Assembly: GCF_900182545.1 (NCBI RefSeq)
Contig: NZ_FXTJ01000002.1
Coordinates: forward strand, 248,001 to 312,000
Direction of reading: 5' to 3'
Length of the DNA: 64,000 bases
From: Geodermatophilus aquaeductus
GTDB taxonomy: Bacteria > Actinomycetota > Actinomycetes > Mycobacteriales > Geodermatophilaceae
Numbering within the stretch: the first letter of the stretch is position 1; every line of letters begins with the position of its first letter. Position numbers and translations under genes: made by a program. Shown here piece by piece: positions 7,804-17,690 of the stretch. The notes beneath the pieces are model-generated. The model was not told the DNA's origin, made no database searches, and saw only the letters and a program-made list of their open reading frames with translations.

Positions 7804-9429
7804 TCAGGCCTGGGCGAGGGTCGCCTCGACCGTCGTGGACGAGCCGCCGCGCACCAGCTCCACGGTCACCACGTCCCCGGGGGCGTGCGCGTCGACGGCC
7901 ACGGCGAGCTCCTCGGAGCTGCCCACGGGCTGGTCGTCGACGCCGATGACGACGTCCTGCTCCTGGATGCCGGCGTCGGCCGCGGGGCTGCCCGGCTCCA
8001 CGTTGAGGACCAGCGCGCCGTCGCGGGTGCCGTCGGTCACCGACCGGGTGTTGACCCCGAGGGTGGCGTGCACCGCGCTGCCGGTGGCGATGAGCTGCTC
8101 GGCGATGGTGCGGGCGGTGTCGATCGGGATGGCGAAGCCCAGGCCCACGCTGCCGCCGCCGAGCGAGGCGATCGCGGTGTTGATGCCGATGACCGCGCCG
8201 GTGGCGTCGACCAGCGCGCCGCCGGAGTTGCCCGGGTTGATCGGGGCGTCGGTCTGCACCGCGCTGATGACGGCGTTGGTGTCGCTGCCCTCACCCGCCA
8301 GCCGCACCGGCCGGTCGAGGGCGCTGACGATGCCGCTGGTCACCGTGCCGGCGAGGCCCAGCGGCGAGCCGATGGCCACCACCGGGTCGCCGACGACGAC
8401 GTCGTCGGAGTCGCCGAGCGAGGCGGTGACCAGGCCGGGCTTCTCCACCTTGACGACGGCGATGTCGCTGGCCGGGTCGCGGCCGACGATGCGCGCCGCC
8501 GAACCGCTGCCGTCACTGAACACCGCCCGGATCTCCGCGCCCTCGACGCCGTCGGCGCCGGAGATGACGTGGTTGTTGGTGACGATGTAGCCGTTCTCGC
8601 CGTCGACGACGACGCCGGAGCCGGTGGCGCCGGCGTCGCCGATGCGCACCTCGATGGACACGACGGCCGGCGTCACGGTCTCGGCGATGTCGGACACCGA
8701 GCCCGGCTCGCGGGTGATGCCGTCGTCGGTCTCGGTCAGCGTGGTGCCCGGCGCCAGCAGCGGCGTCTCGCTCGCCTCGCGGGTGAGCAGGTAGCCCACG
8801 CCGCCGCCGAGCGCGCCGGCGAGCAGGACGGCCAGCACGACGAGCACGGCCACGCGCACCGACAGGTCGCGCAGCCGCAGCTTCCTGCGGCCCTTCCGGT
8901 CGACGACGACCGGGCCCTCCTGCTCGGACTCCTCCTCGAACACCGCGGGGCCGGTGAGACCGGCCGGGGCGTGCGGGTCGCGCCAGGGGTCGCTCTTCGC
9001 GTCGGGCTTCCACCACGGACCGGCCGACGTGCGGCGGCGTCCGGGACGGCCGCCGGGCGGCTCCTGCAGCCCGGCCTGTCCGGCCGGCGCGCGGAAGGCG
9101 CGCAGCACGGCCTCCGGCGGCGGCGGGGGTACCGGCCGCGGCGGCAGGCCGGGGCGGTCGCCGGAGAAGCTGCCGGGCACCGCGGCCGGGCGGCCGAAGG
9201 CGGCGGCCTGCGCGGGGCTGGGCTGCTGCTGCGCCGGCGCCGTCGCGGGCCGCGGCTGCTCCGGCGGGTCGAACGGGCCGGTGGCCCCGGCGGGCCGGGC
9301 GAAGACCGCGTCCTGGGCACGCTCGCTCTCGCGGGCGGCGACCGGCGGGCGGACGACGGCCTCGACGGTGCGGTCGCCGTCGCGGGGCTCGGAGGGACCG
9401 GTCTCGCGGGCGTCGTCGGGTGCGGTCAC
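7804..9429 (-). CDS. htrA: HtrA/DegP-type membrane-anchored serine protease with PDZ domain
   Basis: A 541-residue protein. A long Pro/Ala/Gly-rich cytoplasmic N-terminus (to about residue 180) precedes one transmembrane helix (AVLVVLAVLLAGALGGGVGYL). The trypsin-like protease domain follows with His287 (NNHVISG), Asp322 (ASDIAVV) and Ser402 (GNSGGAL), a complete triad. A single PDZ domain covers roughly residues 445-540 (LNVEPGSPAADAGIQ). It degrades or refolds damaged envelope proteins outside the membrane. It is encoded after rseA and sigE on the same strand; in mycobacteria this set is under SigE control. Confidence 0.93.
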   Translation of the reverse strand: MTAPDDARETGPSEPRDGDRTVEAVVRPPVAARESERAQDAVFARPAGATGPFDPPEQPRPATAPAQQQPSPAQAAAFGRPAAVPGSFSGDRPGLPPRPVPPPPPEAVLRAFRAPAGQAGLQEPPGGRPGRRRTSAGPWWKPDAKSDPWRDPHAPAGLTGPAVFEEESEQEGPVVVDRKGRRKLRLRDLSVRVAVLVVLAVLLAGALGGGVGYLLTREASETPLLAPGTTLTETDDGITREPGSVSDIAETVTPAVVSIEVRIGDAGATGSGVVVDGENGYIVTNNHVISGADGVEGAEIRAVFSDGSGSAARIVGRDPASDIAVVKVEKPGLVTASLGDSDDVVVGDPVVAIGSPLGLAGTVTSGIVSALDRPVRLAGEGSDTNAVISAVQTDAPINPGNSGGALVDATGAVIGINTAIASLGGGSVGLGFAIPIDTARTIAEQLIATGSAVHATLGVNTRSVTDGTRDGALVLNVEPGSPAADAGIQEQDVVIGVDDQPVGSSEELAVAVDAHAPGDVVTVELVRGGSSTTVEATLAQA

Positions 9430-9531
9430 GGGTACAGGGTCCTCCCCGGACCTGTCAGCGGACGGGACTGGCGGTGCAGCGCGACGGTACCCGCCGGCGG
9501 ACCGCGGATCCCCGGATCGCCGACCGCGGGC

Positions 9532-10104
9532 TCAGGGAGTGGCGCCGCCGGCGGGCGGCTGCCCGGCCAGGGTGCGCACGACCGGCGGCACGACCTCGGT
9601 GCGCTCGTCGGGCGCGGAGGGCCCCGCCACCGACGGCGGGGTCCCGGTCCGGTCCTCGGCGGGGTCGGGCAGGTTCACCGCGAGGACCGCGACGCCGAGG
9701 CCCAGCCCGGCGAGGGTGCCGGCGACGCTGCGGCGCAGCCAGCGCGCCTGGTGCGGTGAGGAGGGCCGCGTCGGCGGGTCGTCGAGCGAGACGGTCCAGC
9801 GTCCGGAGGACCCGGAGACGGTGAGCTGGCCGGGGCCGGCGGTCACCGTGCCGAGCCCGCCGCCGCCGGGGACGTCGGCGGTGAAGGGGATGGCGCACAA
9901 CCGCGACAGCAGGTCACCGGGGACGGTGACGTCGGAGGCGGCGTGCAGCGCGTCCTTGGCCTCGCGCTGCGCCTGCACGAGCATCCGGCACTCCAGGCAG
10001 CCGGCCAGGTGCCGGGCGGCGCGGGCGGCCGGGCCGCTGGCCAGCTCGCCGTCGACCAGCGCGGCGATGGCCTCCTGGGCCAGGTGGCTCTCCGGCAGGC
10101 TCAT
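9532..10104 (-). CDS. rseA: Anti-sigma factor RseA, zinc-binding type
   Basis: A 190-residue protein. The N-terminal 80 residues form a zinc anti-sigma domain with the H-x3-C-x2-C motif (HLAGCLEC) and an early helix ([15 protein letters not shown]). A hydrophobic stretch around residues 125-145 ([16 protein letters not shown]) could be a membrane helix, followed by a Pro-rich tail. It holds SigE inactive until stress. The start ATG at 10104 overlaps the sigE stop by four bases, so the sigma factor and its inhibitor are made together. A 102-base gap separates it from htrA. Confidence 0.9.
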   Translation of the reverse strand: MSLPESHLAQEAIAALVDGELASGPAARAARHLAGCLECRMLVQAQREAKDALHAASDVTVPGDLLSRLCAIPFTADVPGGGGLGTVTAGPGQLTVSGSSGRWTVSLDDPPTRPSSPHQARWLRRSVAGTLAGLGLGVAVLAVNLPDPAEDRTGTPPSVAGPSAPDERTEVVPPVVRTLAGQPPAGGATP

Positions 10105-10778
10105 GCGGGAGCTCCCGGTGCCGCCATCCCGCGCGGCGCGAGGTGGGCCAGGGCGGCGCGCAACTGCACCCGGCCGCGGTGGATGCGGCTGCGGACGGTG
10201 CCGAGCTTGATGCCGAGGGTCGCCGCGATCTCCTCGTAGGTGAGGCCCTCGATGTCGCAGAGGACCACGGCCACGCGGAACTCCGGCGACAGCGCGTCGA
10301 GCGCCGCCTGGATCTGCGGGTCGAGGTGGGTGTCGGCGTAGACCTGCTCGGGGCTGGGCGAGGTGCCCGGGAGCCGCTCGGTGTCCTCCGGCAGCGCGTC
10401 GAAGCGGATCCGCTGACGGCGCCGGACCATGTCGAGGAACAGGTTCGTGGTGATGCGGTGCAGCCAGCCCTCGAAGGTGCCGGGCGAGAAGTCGGCGAGG
10501 GAGCGGAAGACCCGGACGAACGTCTCCTGCGTGAGGTCCTCGGCGTCCTGGGCGTTGCCCGAGAGCCGGTACGCGAGGCGGTACACCCGCGCCGAGTGGT
10601 CCCGCACGACCTGCTCCCAGGTCGGGGCCACCCACACCTCGCCGGCGCCGGACGCGGCCGACTGCTGGTCGGCGGCAGGGGGGACGGCGGCCTCGGTCAC
10701 GTCCTCAGTATCGCGGACGCGCACGCTGCCGACCTCCCCCGTGGGATGGACGGGGACGGCGGCACGCTCGGGTGTCAC
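10101..10778 (-). CDS. sigE: ECF RNA polymerase sigma factor SigE
   Basis: A 225-residue ECF sigma factor. Region 2 spans about residues 55-120 ([20 protein letters not shown], then [22 protein letters not shown]) and region 4 about residues 155-215 ([20 protein letters not shown] and [10 protein letters not shown]). The first 50 residues are a low-complexity extension. Position before rseA, htrA and tatB identifies it as the SigE of actinobacterial envelope and surface stress. The GTG start at 10778 is the longest open reading; a start nearer region 2 is possible. Confidence 0.92.
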   Translation of the reverse strand: MTPERAAVPVHPTGEVGSVRVRDTEDVTEAAVPPAADQQSAASGAGEVWVAPTWEQVVRDHSARVYRLAYRLSGNAQDAEDLTQETFVRVFRSLADFSPGTFEGWLHRITTNLFLDMVRRRQRIRFDALPEDTERLPGTSPSPEQVYADTHLDPQIQAALDALSPEFRVAVVLCDIEGLTYEEIAATLGIKLGTVRSRIHRGRVQLRAALAHLAPRGMAAPGAPA

Positions 10779-10892
10779 GTCGGCATCAACGGGCGGCGCC
10801 GTGTTCCGTGTTCCCGCCTGCCGGTCTTGCCAGGTTCCTCACAGGTTCGCCTCCCCGGCCACACCCCGTGGTCGCACTACCCTCGCCCGGTG

Positions 10893-11549
10893 ATGAGCGC
10901 CCGGGGACCGTCGCACGCCGGCGGGACCGGGGGCGCCGCCTGGGCCGACCGCTACGCCGCGGAGGACCCCGTGCTCGCCGCGGCGCGCACCCGGGCCGCG
11001 GCCCTCGGCGGACCGCCCCCGCCCGAGCCGTCGGCGGGCGCCACCCTCGCCGTCCTGGCCGCCGGGGCCGGCGCCCGGGCGGTCGTGTCCGTGGGCAGCG
11101 GTGGCGGCGTCGTCGGCCTGTGGCTGCTGCGCGGCATGCGTCCCGACGGCGTCCTCACCGCCCTCGACGGCGACCCCGAGCAGCTGCGCGGCGCACGGCG
11201 GGCCTTCACCGAGGCCGGCGTCCCCGCGGGCCGGACCCGGCTGATCTTCGGCACCCCCGCCGAGGTGCTGCCCCGGCTGTCCCCGGGCGCCTACGACCTC
11301 GTCGTCTGCGCCGGTCCGCCCACCGAGTACGCCGCGCACCTCGCGGCGCTGCTCGGGCTGCTGCGCACCGGCGGGACGCTGGCCTGCCACGGCCTGCTCG
11401 CCGGGGACCGCATCGGTGAGCGCGCGGCCCGCGACCCCGAGACCGTCACCTGGCGCGACCTGGCCCGCAGCGTCCGCGAGGACGAGCAGCTGACCTCCGC
11501 CGTCCTGCCCATCGGGGCCGGCCTGCTGGTGGCCACCCGGCGCGCCTAG
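10893..11549 (+). CDS. SAM-dependent O-methyltransferase family protein
   Basis: About 218 residues from ATG 10893 (GTG 10890 is also in frame). The Rossmann motif VVSVGSGGGVVGLWLL is the SAM-binding loop I, followed by LTALDGDPEQLRGARRAF, where the acidic residue contacts ribose, and YDLVVCAGPP as motif IV. This matches the small O-methyltransferase that sits divergently next to sigE in mycobacteria (Rv1220c). The substrate is unknown. Its 3' end overlaps the convergent RNA-ligase-like gene by four bases. Confidence 0.85.
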   Translation: MSARGPSHAGGTGGAAWADRYAAEDPVLAAARTRAAALGGPPPPEPSAGATLAVLAAGAGARAVVSVGSGGGVVGLWLLRGMRPDGVLTALDGDPEQLRGARRAFTEAGVPAGRTRLIFGTPAEVLPRLSPGAYDLVVCAGPPTEYAAHLAALLGLLRTGGTLACHGLLAGDRIGERAARDPETVTWRDLARSVREDEQLTSAVLPIGAGLLVATRRA

Positions 11550-12103
11550 CCGGCGAACGGGTGCTCGGCGAGCGGCTCCCACGGGCCGCCGAGGTAGCGC
11601 CACAGCCCCAGCCCGCGGGCGGGGACCTCGGCGGGGACGAACTCCGCGGCCAGCCGGTCGCGCAGCGCCCGGGCCACCGCCGGCTCCACCTTGTTCTGCA
11701 CGGTCACGTGCGCCGACAGCCGCTGGCGGTCCTGCGGGGTCAGCCACGGGTCGAACTCCGCCGACAGCCCTGCGTGCAGGGCCGAGAGCTCCGGCGCGGC
11801 CAGCCGGTAGGCCACCCCGCGGCCGAGCAGCTGCACGCCGGTCACGGCGACGGCGAACGGCGGCCGGGTGGCCACCCCGGCGAGCGAGGCGTCGACGGCG
11901 GCGCGCTGCTCGCCGGGCAGGGCGTGGAAGAGCGTCACGTGCGCCGCCAGGTGGTTGCGCCCGGCCGGGAAGTGCTCGGCCCGCAGCCGGTCGAACCGCG
12001 CCTGCGCCTCCGCCTCCAGCAGGAGAGTGACTATCAGAGGTGACGTGCTGGAACGGCCCTCGTGCAGGGGCCCGCTCCGAGCGGAGCGAGGGGTGGGGGG
12101 CAC
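11546..12103 (-). CDS. 2'-5' RNA ligase/2H phosphodiesterase family protein
   Basis: A 185-residue protein with the two H-x-T motifs of the 2H phosphoesterase fold: HVTLFHAL in the first half and HVTVQNKV in the second. These two His/Thr pairs form the catalytic site in LigT-like enzymes that act on 2'-5' or cyclic phosphodiester bonds. The first 20 residues are not conserved in character, so translation may start at a later codon. The physiological substrate is unknown. It ends against the O-methyltransferase gene. Confidence 0.82.
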   Translation of the reverse strand: MPPTPRSARSGPLHEGRSSTSPLIVTLLLEAEAQARFDRLRAEHFPAGRNHLAAHVTLFHALPGEQRAAVDASLAGVATRPPFAVAVTGVQLLGRGVAYRLAAPELSALHAGLSAEFDPWLTPQDRQRLSAHVTVQNKVEPAVARALRDRLAAEFVPAEVPARGLGLWRYLGGPWEPLAEHPFAG

Positions 12104-12115
12104 GGGGGTCCTTCG

Positions 12116-13336
12116 TCAGACGTGGGCCCGGGCTCCCTTGCCGAGGACGGTCACGCCGCCCGCACTGACGTGGTAGTGGGCGCGGTCGCCCTCGGTGTCG
12201 ACGCCGATGCGCGCCCACGGCGGCACGACGACGTTCTTGTCGAGGATCGCCCGCCGGACGTAGGCGCCCTCGCCGATCTGGACGCCGTCCATGAGCACGC
12301 TGTCCTCGACCCGGGCGCCGCGGTCGACGCGCACGCCGGGCGAGACCACGGAGTTGTGCACCGACCCGCCGCCGATGATCGCGCCGGCGCTGACCATCGA
12401 CTCCTCGGCCCGCCCGCCCAGCACGAACTTCGCCGGCGGCTGCTGCGGCGGCAGGGTGAGGATCGGCCAGCGGTCGTTGTAGAGGTTGAACACCGGCGTC
12501 ACCGACACCAGGTCCATGTGCGCGTCGAAGTAGGAGTCGATCGTCCCGACGTCGCGCCAGTAGCCGTGGTCGCGGTCGCTGGCGCCCGGGACGATGTTGG
12601 TGGAGAAGTCGTAGACGTAGGCCTCACCGGCGTCGGCCAGCATCGGCATGATCGAGCCGCCCATGTCGTGCGCGGAGTCGGCGTCCTCGGCGTCGGCGCG
12701 CAGGGCCTCCAGCAGCGCGTCGGTGGTGAAGACGTAGTTGCCCATGGAGGCGAAGGACTCCTCCGGGCTGTCCGGCAGTCCCGGCGGGTCGGCCGGCTTC
12801 TCGAGGAAGCCGCGGACCCTGCCGTCGGCGGCCGCGTCGATGACGCCGAACTCGGTGGCCTCGTGCCGCGGCACCCGCAGCCCGGCGATGGTCACGCCCG
12901 CCCCGGTCTGCACGTGCTGGTCGATCATCTGACCCGGGTCCATCCGGTAGACGTGGTCGGCGCCGAAGACGACGACGATGTCGGGCCGCGCGTCGTAGAT
13001 GAGGTTCAGGCTCTGCAGGATCGCGTCGGCGCTGCCGGTGTACCAGCGCGGGCCGAGCCGCTGCTGCGCCGGCACCGGGGTGATGAAGTTGCCCAGCAGG
13101 TTCGACATCCGCCACGTGGTGGTGATGTGCCGGTCGAGGCTGTGGCTCTTGTACTGCGTGAGGACGGCGATCTGCCGGATCTCGGCGTTGACCAGGTTGG
13201 ACAGCACGAAGTCGATGAGCCGGTAGTTGCCGCCGAAGGGCACCGCCGGCTTGGCGCGGTCCTGGGTCAGGGGCGCCAGGCGCTTGCCCTCACCACCGGC
13301 CAGGACGATGCCGAGCACTCGAGGACCGCCACGCAT
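12116..13336 (-). CDS. glgC: Glucose-1-phosphate adenylyltransferase
   Basis: A 406-residue protein from ATG 13336. The nucleotidyltransferase domain starts [24 protein letters not shown] and includes [20 protein letters not shown] and [10 protein letters not shown]. The C-terminal third is a left-handed beta-helix ([20 protein letters not shown]). The enzyme makes ADP-glucose from ATP and glucose-1-phosphate for glycogen or alpha-glucan synthesis. It is divergent from glgA with about 64 bases between starts, the usual actinobacterial arrangement, so both are probably driven from that short gap. A longer reading to 13429 adds a Gly/Pro-rich stretch and is unlikely. Confidence 0.95.
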   Translation of the reverse strand: MRGGPRVLGIVLAGGEGKRLAPLTQDRAKPAVPFGGNYRLIDFVLSNLVNAEIRQIAVLTQYKSHSLDRHITTTWRMSNLLGNFITPVPAQQRLGPRWYTGSADAILQSLNLIYDARPDIVVVFGADHVYRMDPGQMIDQHVQTGAGVTIAGLRVPRHEATEFGVIDAAADGRVRGFLEKPADPPGLPDSPEESFASMGNYVFTTDALLEALRADAEDADSAHDMGGSIMPMLADAGEAYVYDFSTNIVPGASDRDHGYWRDVGTIDSYFDAHMDLVSVTPVFNLYNDRWPILTLPPQQPPAKFVLGGRAEESMVSAGAIIGGGSVHNSVVSPGVRVDRGARVEDSVLMDGVQIGEGAYVRRAILDKNVVVPPWARIGVDTEGDRAHYHVSAGGVTVLGKGARAHV

Positions 13337-13400
13337 GTCAGGAACGTAGCCGCTGGGCGGGGTCCGCGTCCCCCCACCTCCACCCGCCCTGCCCCCTAGG

Positions 13401-14582
13401 GTGACCGGCGTGCGCATCGGCATCGTCACCCGCGAGTGGCCACCGGACGTCTACGGCGGTGCCGGCGTGCACGTCGAGCACCTCGTCGCTGCCCTCCGCT
13501 CGCTGCCGGCGGGGCCCGACCTGGAGGTGCACGCCTTCGGCGGTCCGCGCACCGACGCCCGCGGCTGGGCCGTCCCGCCAGGCCTCGCCGAGGCCAACGG
13601 CGCGCTGCAGGCGCTCGGCACCGACGTCGAGATCGCCGCGGCGCTCGGCGGGGTCGACCTCGTGCACAGCCACACCTGGTACGCCAACGGCGCGGGCCTG
13701 CTGGCCGCCCTCGTGCACGGCGTTCCGCACGTGGTGACCGCGCACTCGCTGGAGCCGCGCCGGCCCTGGAAGGCCGACCAGCTCGGCGGCGGCTACCGGC
13801 TCTCCTCCTGGGTGGAGCGCACGGCCTACCTCGCCGCCGACGCGGTGGTCGCGGTCAGCAACGGCATGCGTGCCGACGTCCTCGACGCCTATCCCGACCT
13901 CGACCCGGCCCGCGTGCACGTCGTCGGCAACGGGGTCGACGCCGAGGCCTACCGGCCCACGCCGGCGCCCGACGTCGTCCGCTCGCTCGGGGTGGACCCC
14001 GACCGGCCGTACGCGCTGTTCGTCGGCCGGATCACGCGGCAGAAGGGCGTCGTCCACCTGCTCCGGGCCGCCGAGCAGCTGCCGCCCGACGCCGGGCTGG
14101 TGCTGTGCGCCGGCGCCGCCGACACCCCGGCCGAGCGCCAGCAGGTCGCCGACGCGGTGGCCGAGCTGCAGGCCCGCCGGCCGGGCGTCGTCTGGATCGA
14201 GGCGATGCTGCCGCGCGAGCAGCTCGTGCCGCTGATCACCGGCGCGACGGTGTTCGTCGTCCCGTCGGTCTACGAGCCGCTGGGCATCGTCAACCTCGAG
14301 GCCGCCGCCTGCGGCACCGCGGTGGTCGCGAGCGCCGTCGGCGGGATCCCGGAGGTCGTCGCCGACGGCGAGACCGGCCTGCTGGTCCCCTACGACCCCG
14401 ACGACGTCGCCGCGTTCGAGGCCGGTCTCGCCGCGCGCGTCACCGAGCTGCTGCACGACCCCGCGCGCGCCGCGCGGATGGGCGCCGCCGGCCGCGAGCG
14501 GGTGCTGTCGGAGTTCGGCTGGCCGGCGATCGCCCAGCAGACCGTGCAGGTGTACTCGGCCGTGCTGGAGGCCCGCGGCTGA
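13401..14582 (+). CDS. glgA: GT4-family glycogen synthase (GlgA/GlgM type)
   Basis: About 393 residues from GTG 13401 (GTG 13410 also fits, giving [19 protein letters not shown]). The GT-B fold begins with the glycine-rich donor loop and ends with the retaining-enzyme motif [18 protein letters not shown], where the Glu pair contacts the nucleotide sugar. This short form is the actinobacterial GT4 enzyme, distinct from the longer GT5 GlgA of E. coli. In mycobacteria the corresponding enzyme (Rv1212c, GlgM) mainly makes maltose-1-phosphate from ADP-glucose for the GlgE pathway, so that reaction should be considered. It acts with divergent glgC. Confidence 0.9.
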   Translation: MTGVRIGIVTREWPPDVYGGAGVHVEHLVAALRSLPAGPDLEVHAFGGPRTDARGWAVPPGLAEANGALQALGTDVEIAAALGGVDLVHSHTWYANGAGLLAALVHGVPHVVTAHSLEPRRPWKADQLGGGYRLSSWVERTAYLAADAVVAVSNGMRADVLDAYPDLDPARVHVVGNGVDAEAYRPTPAPDVVRSLGVDPDRPYALFVGRITRQKGVVHLLRAAEQLPPDAGLVLCAGAADTPAERQQVADAVAELQARRPGVVWIEAMLPREQLVPLITGATVFVVPSVYEPLGIVNLEAAACGTAVVASAVGGIPEVVADGETGLLVPYDPDDVAAFEAGLAARVTELLHDPARAARMGAAGRERVLSEFGWPAIAQQTVQVYSAVLEARG

Positions 14583-14616
14583 ACCCGCCGGGCGCCGGAT
14601 GGGAAGCTGTCCCGTC

Positions 14617-15717
14617 GTGACCGCCGCCCGACCGTCGCCCGCCGGACCGTCTTCCGCCGGAGCGGACGCCGCACCGGCCGACGTCGTCGTCGGGCTCGTG
14701 GCCGCGCCCGGCGCCCCGGCCGAGCTGGCCGGCGAGCTGGCCGCCGACCTGACCGGCGCGCTGCGCGAGCGCCACCCCGACGTCGCGTGGGACCTGCGGG
14801 TGGTCGAGGACGGCCTGGTCCGGCCCCCGGCCGACGACGCGGAGATCGTCGGCGCCGCTCGCGACCGGCTGCTGGCCGAGGAGTGGGACCTCGCCGTCGT
14901 CGTCACCGACCTGCCGCTGTCGGTGGACCGGCGGACGGTCGTGGCCCACGCCAGCCCGGTGCACGGCGTCGCAGTGCTGTCACTGCCGGCCCTGGGTGCG
15001 GTGGGCCGGCGCCGGCGCGCGCTGCAGACGACGCTCGGGCTGGTCCGCACCCTGCTCGGTGACGACGCCGACGGCGAGGGCGACCCGGCCGCGCTGCGCC
15101 GCCGGGTGCGCGAACTGGCCGCCGACCCCGCCGACACCGCCGAGGGCGTGCGGTTCACCGCCCGGGTCCTCACGGGCAACCTGCGGCTGCTCGTCGGCAT
15201 GGTGCGCGCCAACCGGCCGTGGCGGCTGACCATCCAGCTGTCCCGCGCGCTGACGGCGGCGGTCGCGGCCGGCGTGTTCGCCCTGGTGACCGCCGACATC
15301 TGGCGGCTGGCCGACCGGTTCGGCCTGCTGCGCCTGTCGGCGGTCGGGCTCGGCTCGGTGGTGGCGATCTGCGCGACCCTCGTGGTCGGCGCGGAGCTGT
15401 GGGAGCGGACCCGCTCGCGGCGGGTGCGCAAGCAGGTGGCGCTGTTCAACCTGGCCACCACCGCGACCGTGGTCATCGGGGTGCTGACGTTCTACGCCGC
15501 GCTGTTCGCCCTCGCTCTGGCCGGGTCCCTGCTGCTGGTGCCCGCGGGCCTGTTCGCCGAGGGCCTGGGGCACCCGGCGCGGATCGGCGACTACCTGGAG
15601 CTGGCCTGGCTGACCAGCTCGCTGGCGACCGTCGGCGGCGCGCTGGGCGCGGGCCTGGAGTCCGACGAGGCGGTCCGCGGGGCCGCCTACACGCACCGGC
15701 CCGACGCGGCAGGGTGA
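14617..15717 (+). CDS. Hypothetical membrane protein
   Basis: About 366 residues from GTG 14617. The first 200 residues are soluble, with an alternating alpha/beta character (DVVVGLVAAPGAPAELAGEL, LAVVVTDLPLSVDRRTVVAH). The rest holds about four hydrophobic helices (RALTAAVAAGVFALVTADIW, LSAVGLGSVVAICATLVVGA, VVIGVLTFYAALFALALAG). Actinobacterial relatives exist as uncharacterised membrane proteins; I do not recognise a function. It follows glgA in the same direction with a 34-base gap, but a link to glycogen is not evident. Confidence 0.75.
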   Translation: MTAARPSPAGPSSAGADAAPADVVVGLVAAPGAPAELAGELAADLTGALRERHPDVAWDLRVVEDGLVRPPADDAEIVGAARDRLLAEEWDLAVVVTDLPLSVDRRTVVAHASPVHGVAVLSLPALGAVGRRRRALQTTLGLVRTLLGDDADGEGDPAALRRRVRELAADPADTAEGVRFTARVLTGNLRLLVGMVRANRPWRLTIQLSRALTAAVAAGVFALVTADIWRLADRFGLLRLSAVGLGSVVAICATLVVGAELWERTRSRRVRKQVALFNLATTATVVIGVLTFYAALFALALAGSLLLVPAGLFAEGLGHPARIGDYLELAWLTSSLATVGGALGAGLESDEAVRGAAYTHRPDAAG

Positions 15718-15757
15718 CCGACGTGGTCCGGGGGGCCGACACGGGCGAGGATGACGT

Positions 15758-16492
15758 GTGACCATCGCCACACGGTTCGCCGCCGCGCTCGACGCGGAGA
15801 CCTCCCGTGGCCCCGGACCGTCCGAGCTGCTCCCCGTCCGGCTGGCCCGGGCGTGCGTCACCACGCTGGGCGTCGACGGCGCGGGACTGTCGGTGGTCGA
15901 CGCCTCCGGCACCCGCATCCCGCTCGGGTCGAGCACCACCCACGCCGCGTGCGCCGAACGGCTGCAGTTCACCGTCGGCGCGGGGCCGTGCTGGGAGGCC
16001 TCGGCGACCCGGCAGCCGGTCTTCGCCCTGCACGAGGACCTGCGGCGCCGCTGGGCGGCCTTCGCCGACCTGCTCACCACCGAGACGCCGTTCCGCGCGA
16101 TCGTGGCCCTCCCGCTGCGCGAGGACCTCGCCGGGGCCGGGGCGCTGGACCTCTACTTCACCGACGACGCGCGGGTGCCCGGCCTCGACGTCTTCGCGGC
16201 CATGGCCGTCGGCGAGCTCGTCACCGCCGCCCTGAGCGAGGCCGCCGTCTGGTCGGAGTGGCCGGCCGACCGCGGACCCGACTGGCTGCACGGTCCCGAT
16301 GCCCGCCGCCGGGCCGCCGTGCTGCGGGCCGCCGGCCGGGCGGCGATGGCGCTGGAGACCGACCCGGCCACCGCGCTGGACCTCCTGCGCGCCGCCGCCT
16401 ACGCCGAGGGGCGCAGCCTCGAGGACGTCGCCGAGGACCTCGAGCACGGCCGGCTCGACGTCGCCCGGCTCGCGCCCGGCCGCGGCCCCTGA
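15758..16492 (+). CDS. GAF domain plus ANTAR-like regulatory protein
   Basis: A 244-residue protein. Residues about 10-165 form a GAF domain (ACVTTLGVDGAGLSVVDA, FTVGAGPCWEA, FRAIVALPL). Residues about 185-235 match the ANTAR helical RNA-binding pattern (AVLRAAGRAAMALETDPATA, then LLRAAAYAEGRSLEDVAEDL). Such GAF-ANTAR proteins sense a ligand or redox state and act as antiterminators on nascent RNA. The target is unknown. It precedes the SPL-like gene by 70 bases on the same strand. Confidence 0.82.
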   Translation: MTIATRFAAALDAETSRGPGPSELLPVRLARACVTTLGVDGAGLSVVDASGTRIPLGSSTTHAACAERLQFTVGAGPCWEASATRQPVFALHEDLRRRWAAFADLLTTETPFRAIVALPLREDLAGAGALDLYFTDDARVPGLDVFAAMAVGELVTAALSEAAVWSEWPADRGPDWLHGPDARRRAAVLRAAGRAAMALETDPATALDLLRAAAYAEGRSLEDVAEDLEHGRLDVARLAPGRGP

Positions 16493-16562
16493 CGCCGGCC
16501 GTGTGACCGTTCCCGCAGGTCAGCCGCGGAATCCGGGCCTCCGGGCGGGTGCTGTACCTGCC

Positions 16563-17690
16563 GTGACCGCCGCGCCCTCGACGTCTCCCGTGTCCGCGCC
16601 CCCGCCGCCGGCCCCGGCCCCCGTCCCCTCCCCCACGCGCCTGCTCGACGTCCGCACCGTCTACGCCGAGCCGGCCGCGATCGACTCCGCCCGCGGCCGC
16701 GAGGTGCTCGCCCGCTTCCCCGGTGCCGAGGTCGTCGAGGTGCCCTCGCACTGGCAGATCCCCGAGCTCCACGGCAACGAGGGCAACGTCGAGCGGTGGG
16801 TGCGGGTCAAGACCGAGACGCTGGTGCTCGGGGTGAAGAAGTCCCTGTCGGCCCGGCCCAACAGCCGCTCGTCGAACTGGATCGCCCCCTCGACGGCGAA
16901 CGGTTGCGCCATGGCCTGCGCATACTGCTACGTCCCGCGGCGCAAGGGCTTCGCCAACCCCATCACGGTGTTCACCAACATCGAGCAGATCACCGGCTAC
17001 CTGCGCCGGCACGTCGCGCGGCAGGGCCCCAAGACCGAGCCCGACCAGTGCGACCCGGTCAGCTGGGTCTACGACATCGGCGAGAACAGCGACTGCTCGG
17101 TCGACGCGCTGGTGAGCGACAACGTCGCCGACCTGGTGGCCACCTTCCGCGGGCTGCCGACCGCCAAGGCCTCCTTCGCCACCAAGTACGTCAACCGCGA
17201 GCTGCTCGACCTGGACCCGCAGGGCCGCACCCGCATCCGGTTCTCCCTCATGCCCGACGCCGACTCCCGGGTGATCGACGTGCGCACCAGCCGCATCGCC
17301 GAGCGCGTCGCCGCCGTCGACGACTTCGTCGAGGCCGGCTACGAGGTGCACCTCAACCTCTCGCCGGTGGTGCTGCGCGACGGGTGGGAGGCCGACTGGG
17401 CGCAGCTGCTGCGGCAGCTCGACGACACCCTCTCCCCCGCGGCCAAGGCCCAGGCGGCGGCCGAGGTGATCATGCTGACCCACAACCGGGACCTGCACGA
17501 GGTCAACCTCGGCTGGCACCCGAAGGCCGAGGACCTGCTGTGGCGGCCGGACCTGCAGCAGCCCAAGCGCAGCCAGAACGGGCAGTGGAACGTGCGCTAC
17601 CGCAACGACGTCAAGCGGGCCGGTGTCGAGCGGCTGCAGGAGCTCGTCGCCCACCACGCGCCCTGGCTGCGCATCCGCTACGCGTTCTGA
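16563..17690 (+). CDS. Spore photoproduct lyase-like radical SAM protein
   Basis: About 375 residues from GTG 16563. A Pro/Ala-rich leader of about 30 residues precedes the core. The radical SAM cluster motif is Cys115-x3-Cys119-x2-Cys122 (CAMACAYC). A further Cys at about 178 (ENSDCSVD) sits where SPL enzymes carry their extra hydrogen-donor cysteine region. Relatives are annotated as SPL family in non-sporulating actinobacteria. In spore formers SPL repairs 5-thyminyl-dihydrothymine. Whether this protein repairs a DNA photoproduct is not shown by sequence. The next gene starts inside its stop codon (TGATG). Confidence 0.87.
   Translation: MTAAPSTSPVSAPPPPAPAPVPSPTRLLDVRTVYAEPAAIDSARGREVLARFPGAEVVEVPSHWQIPELHGNEGNVERWVRVKTETLVLGVKKSLSARPNSRSSNWIAPSTANGCAMACAYCYVPRRKGFANPITVFTNIEQITGYLRRHVARQGPKTEPDQCDPVSWVYDIGENSDCSVDALVSDNVADLVATFRGLPTAKASFATKYVNRELLDLDPQGRTRIRFSLMPDADSRVIDVRTSRIAERVAAVDDFVEAGYEVHLNLSPVVLRDGWEADWAQLLRQLDDTLSPAAKAQAAAEVIMLTHNRDLHEVNLGWHPKAEDLLWRPDLQQPKRSQNGQWNVRYRNDVKRAGVERLQELVAHHAPWLRIRYAF

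Noticed and set aside
10788-10815. SigE-like promoter (GGGAAC and GTT) upstream of sigE
   Set aside because: The spacing between the two boxes is 19 bases, longer than usual for this sigma class, and GTT is a short motif. Autoregulation is plausible but not supported enough to annotate.
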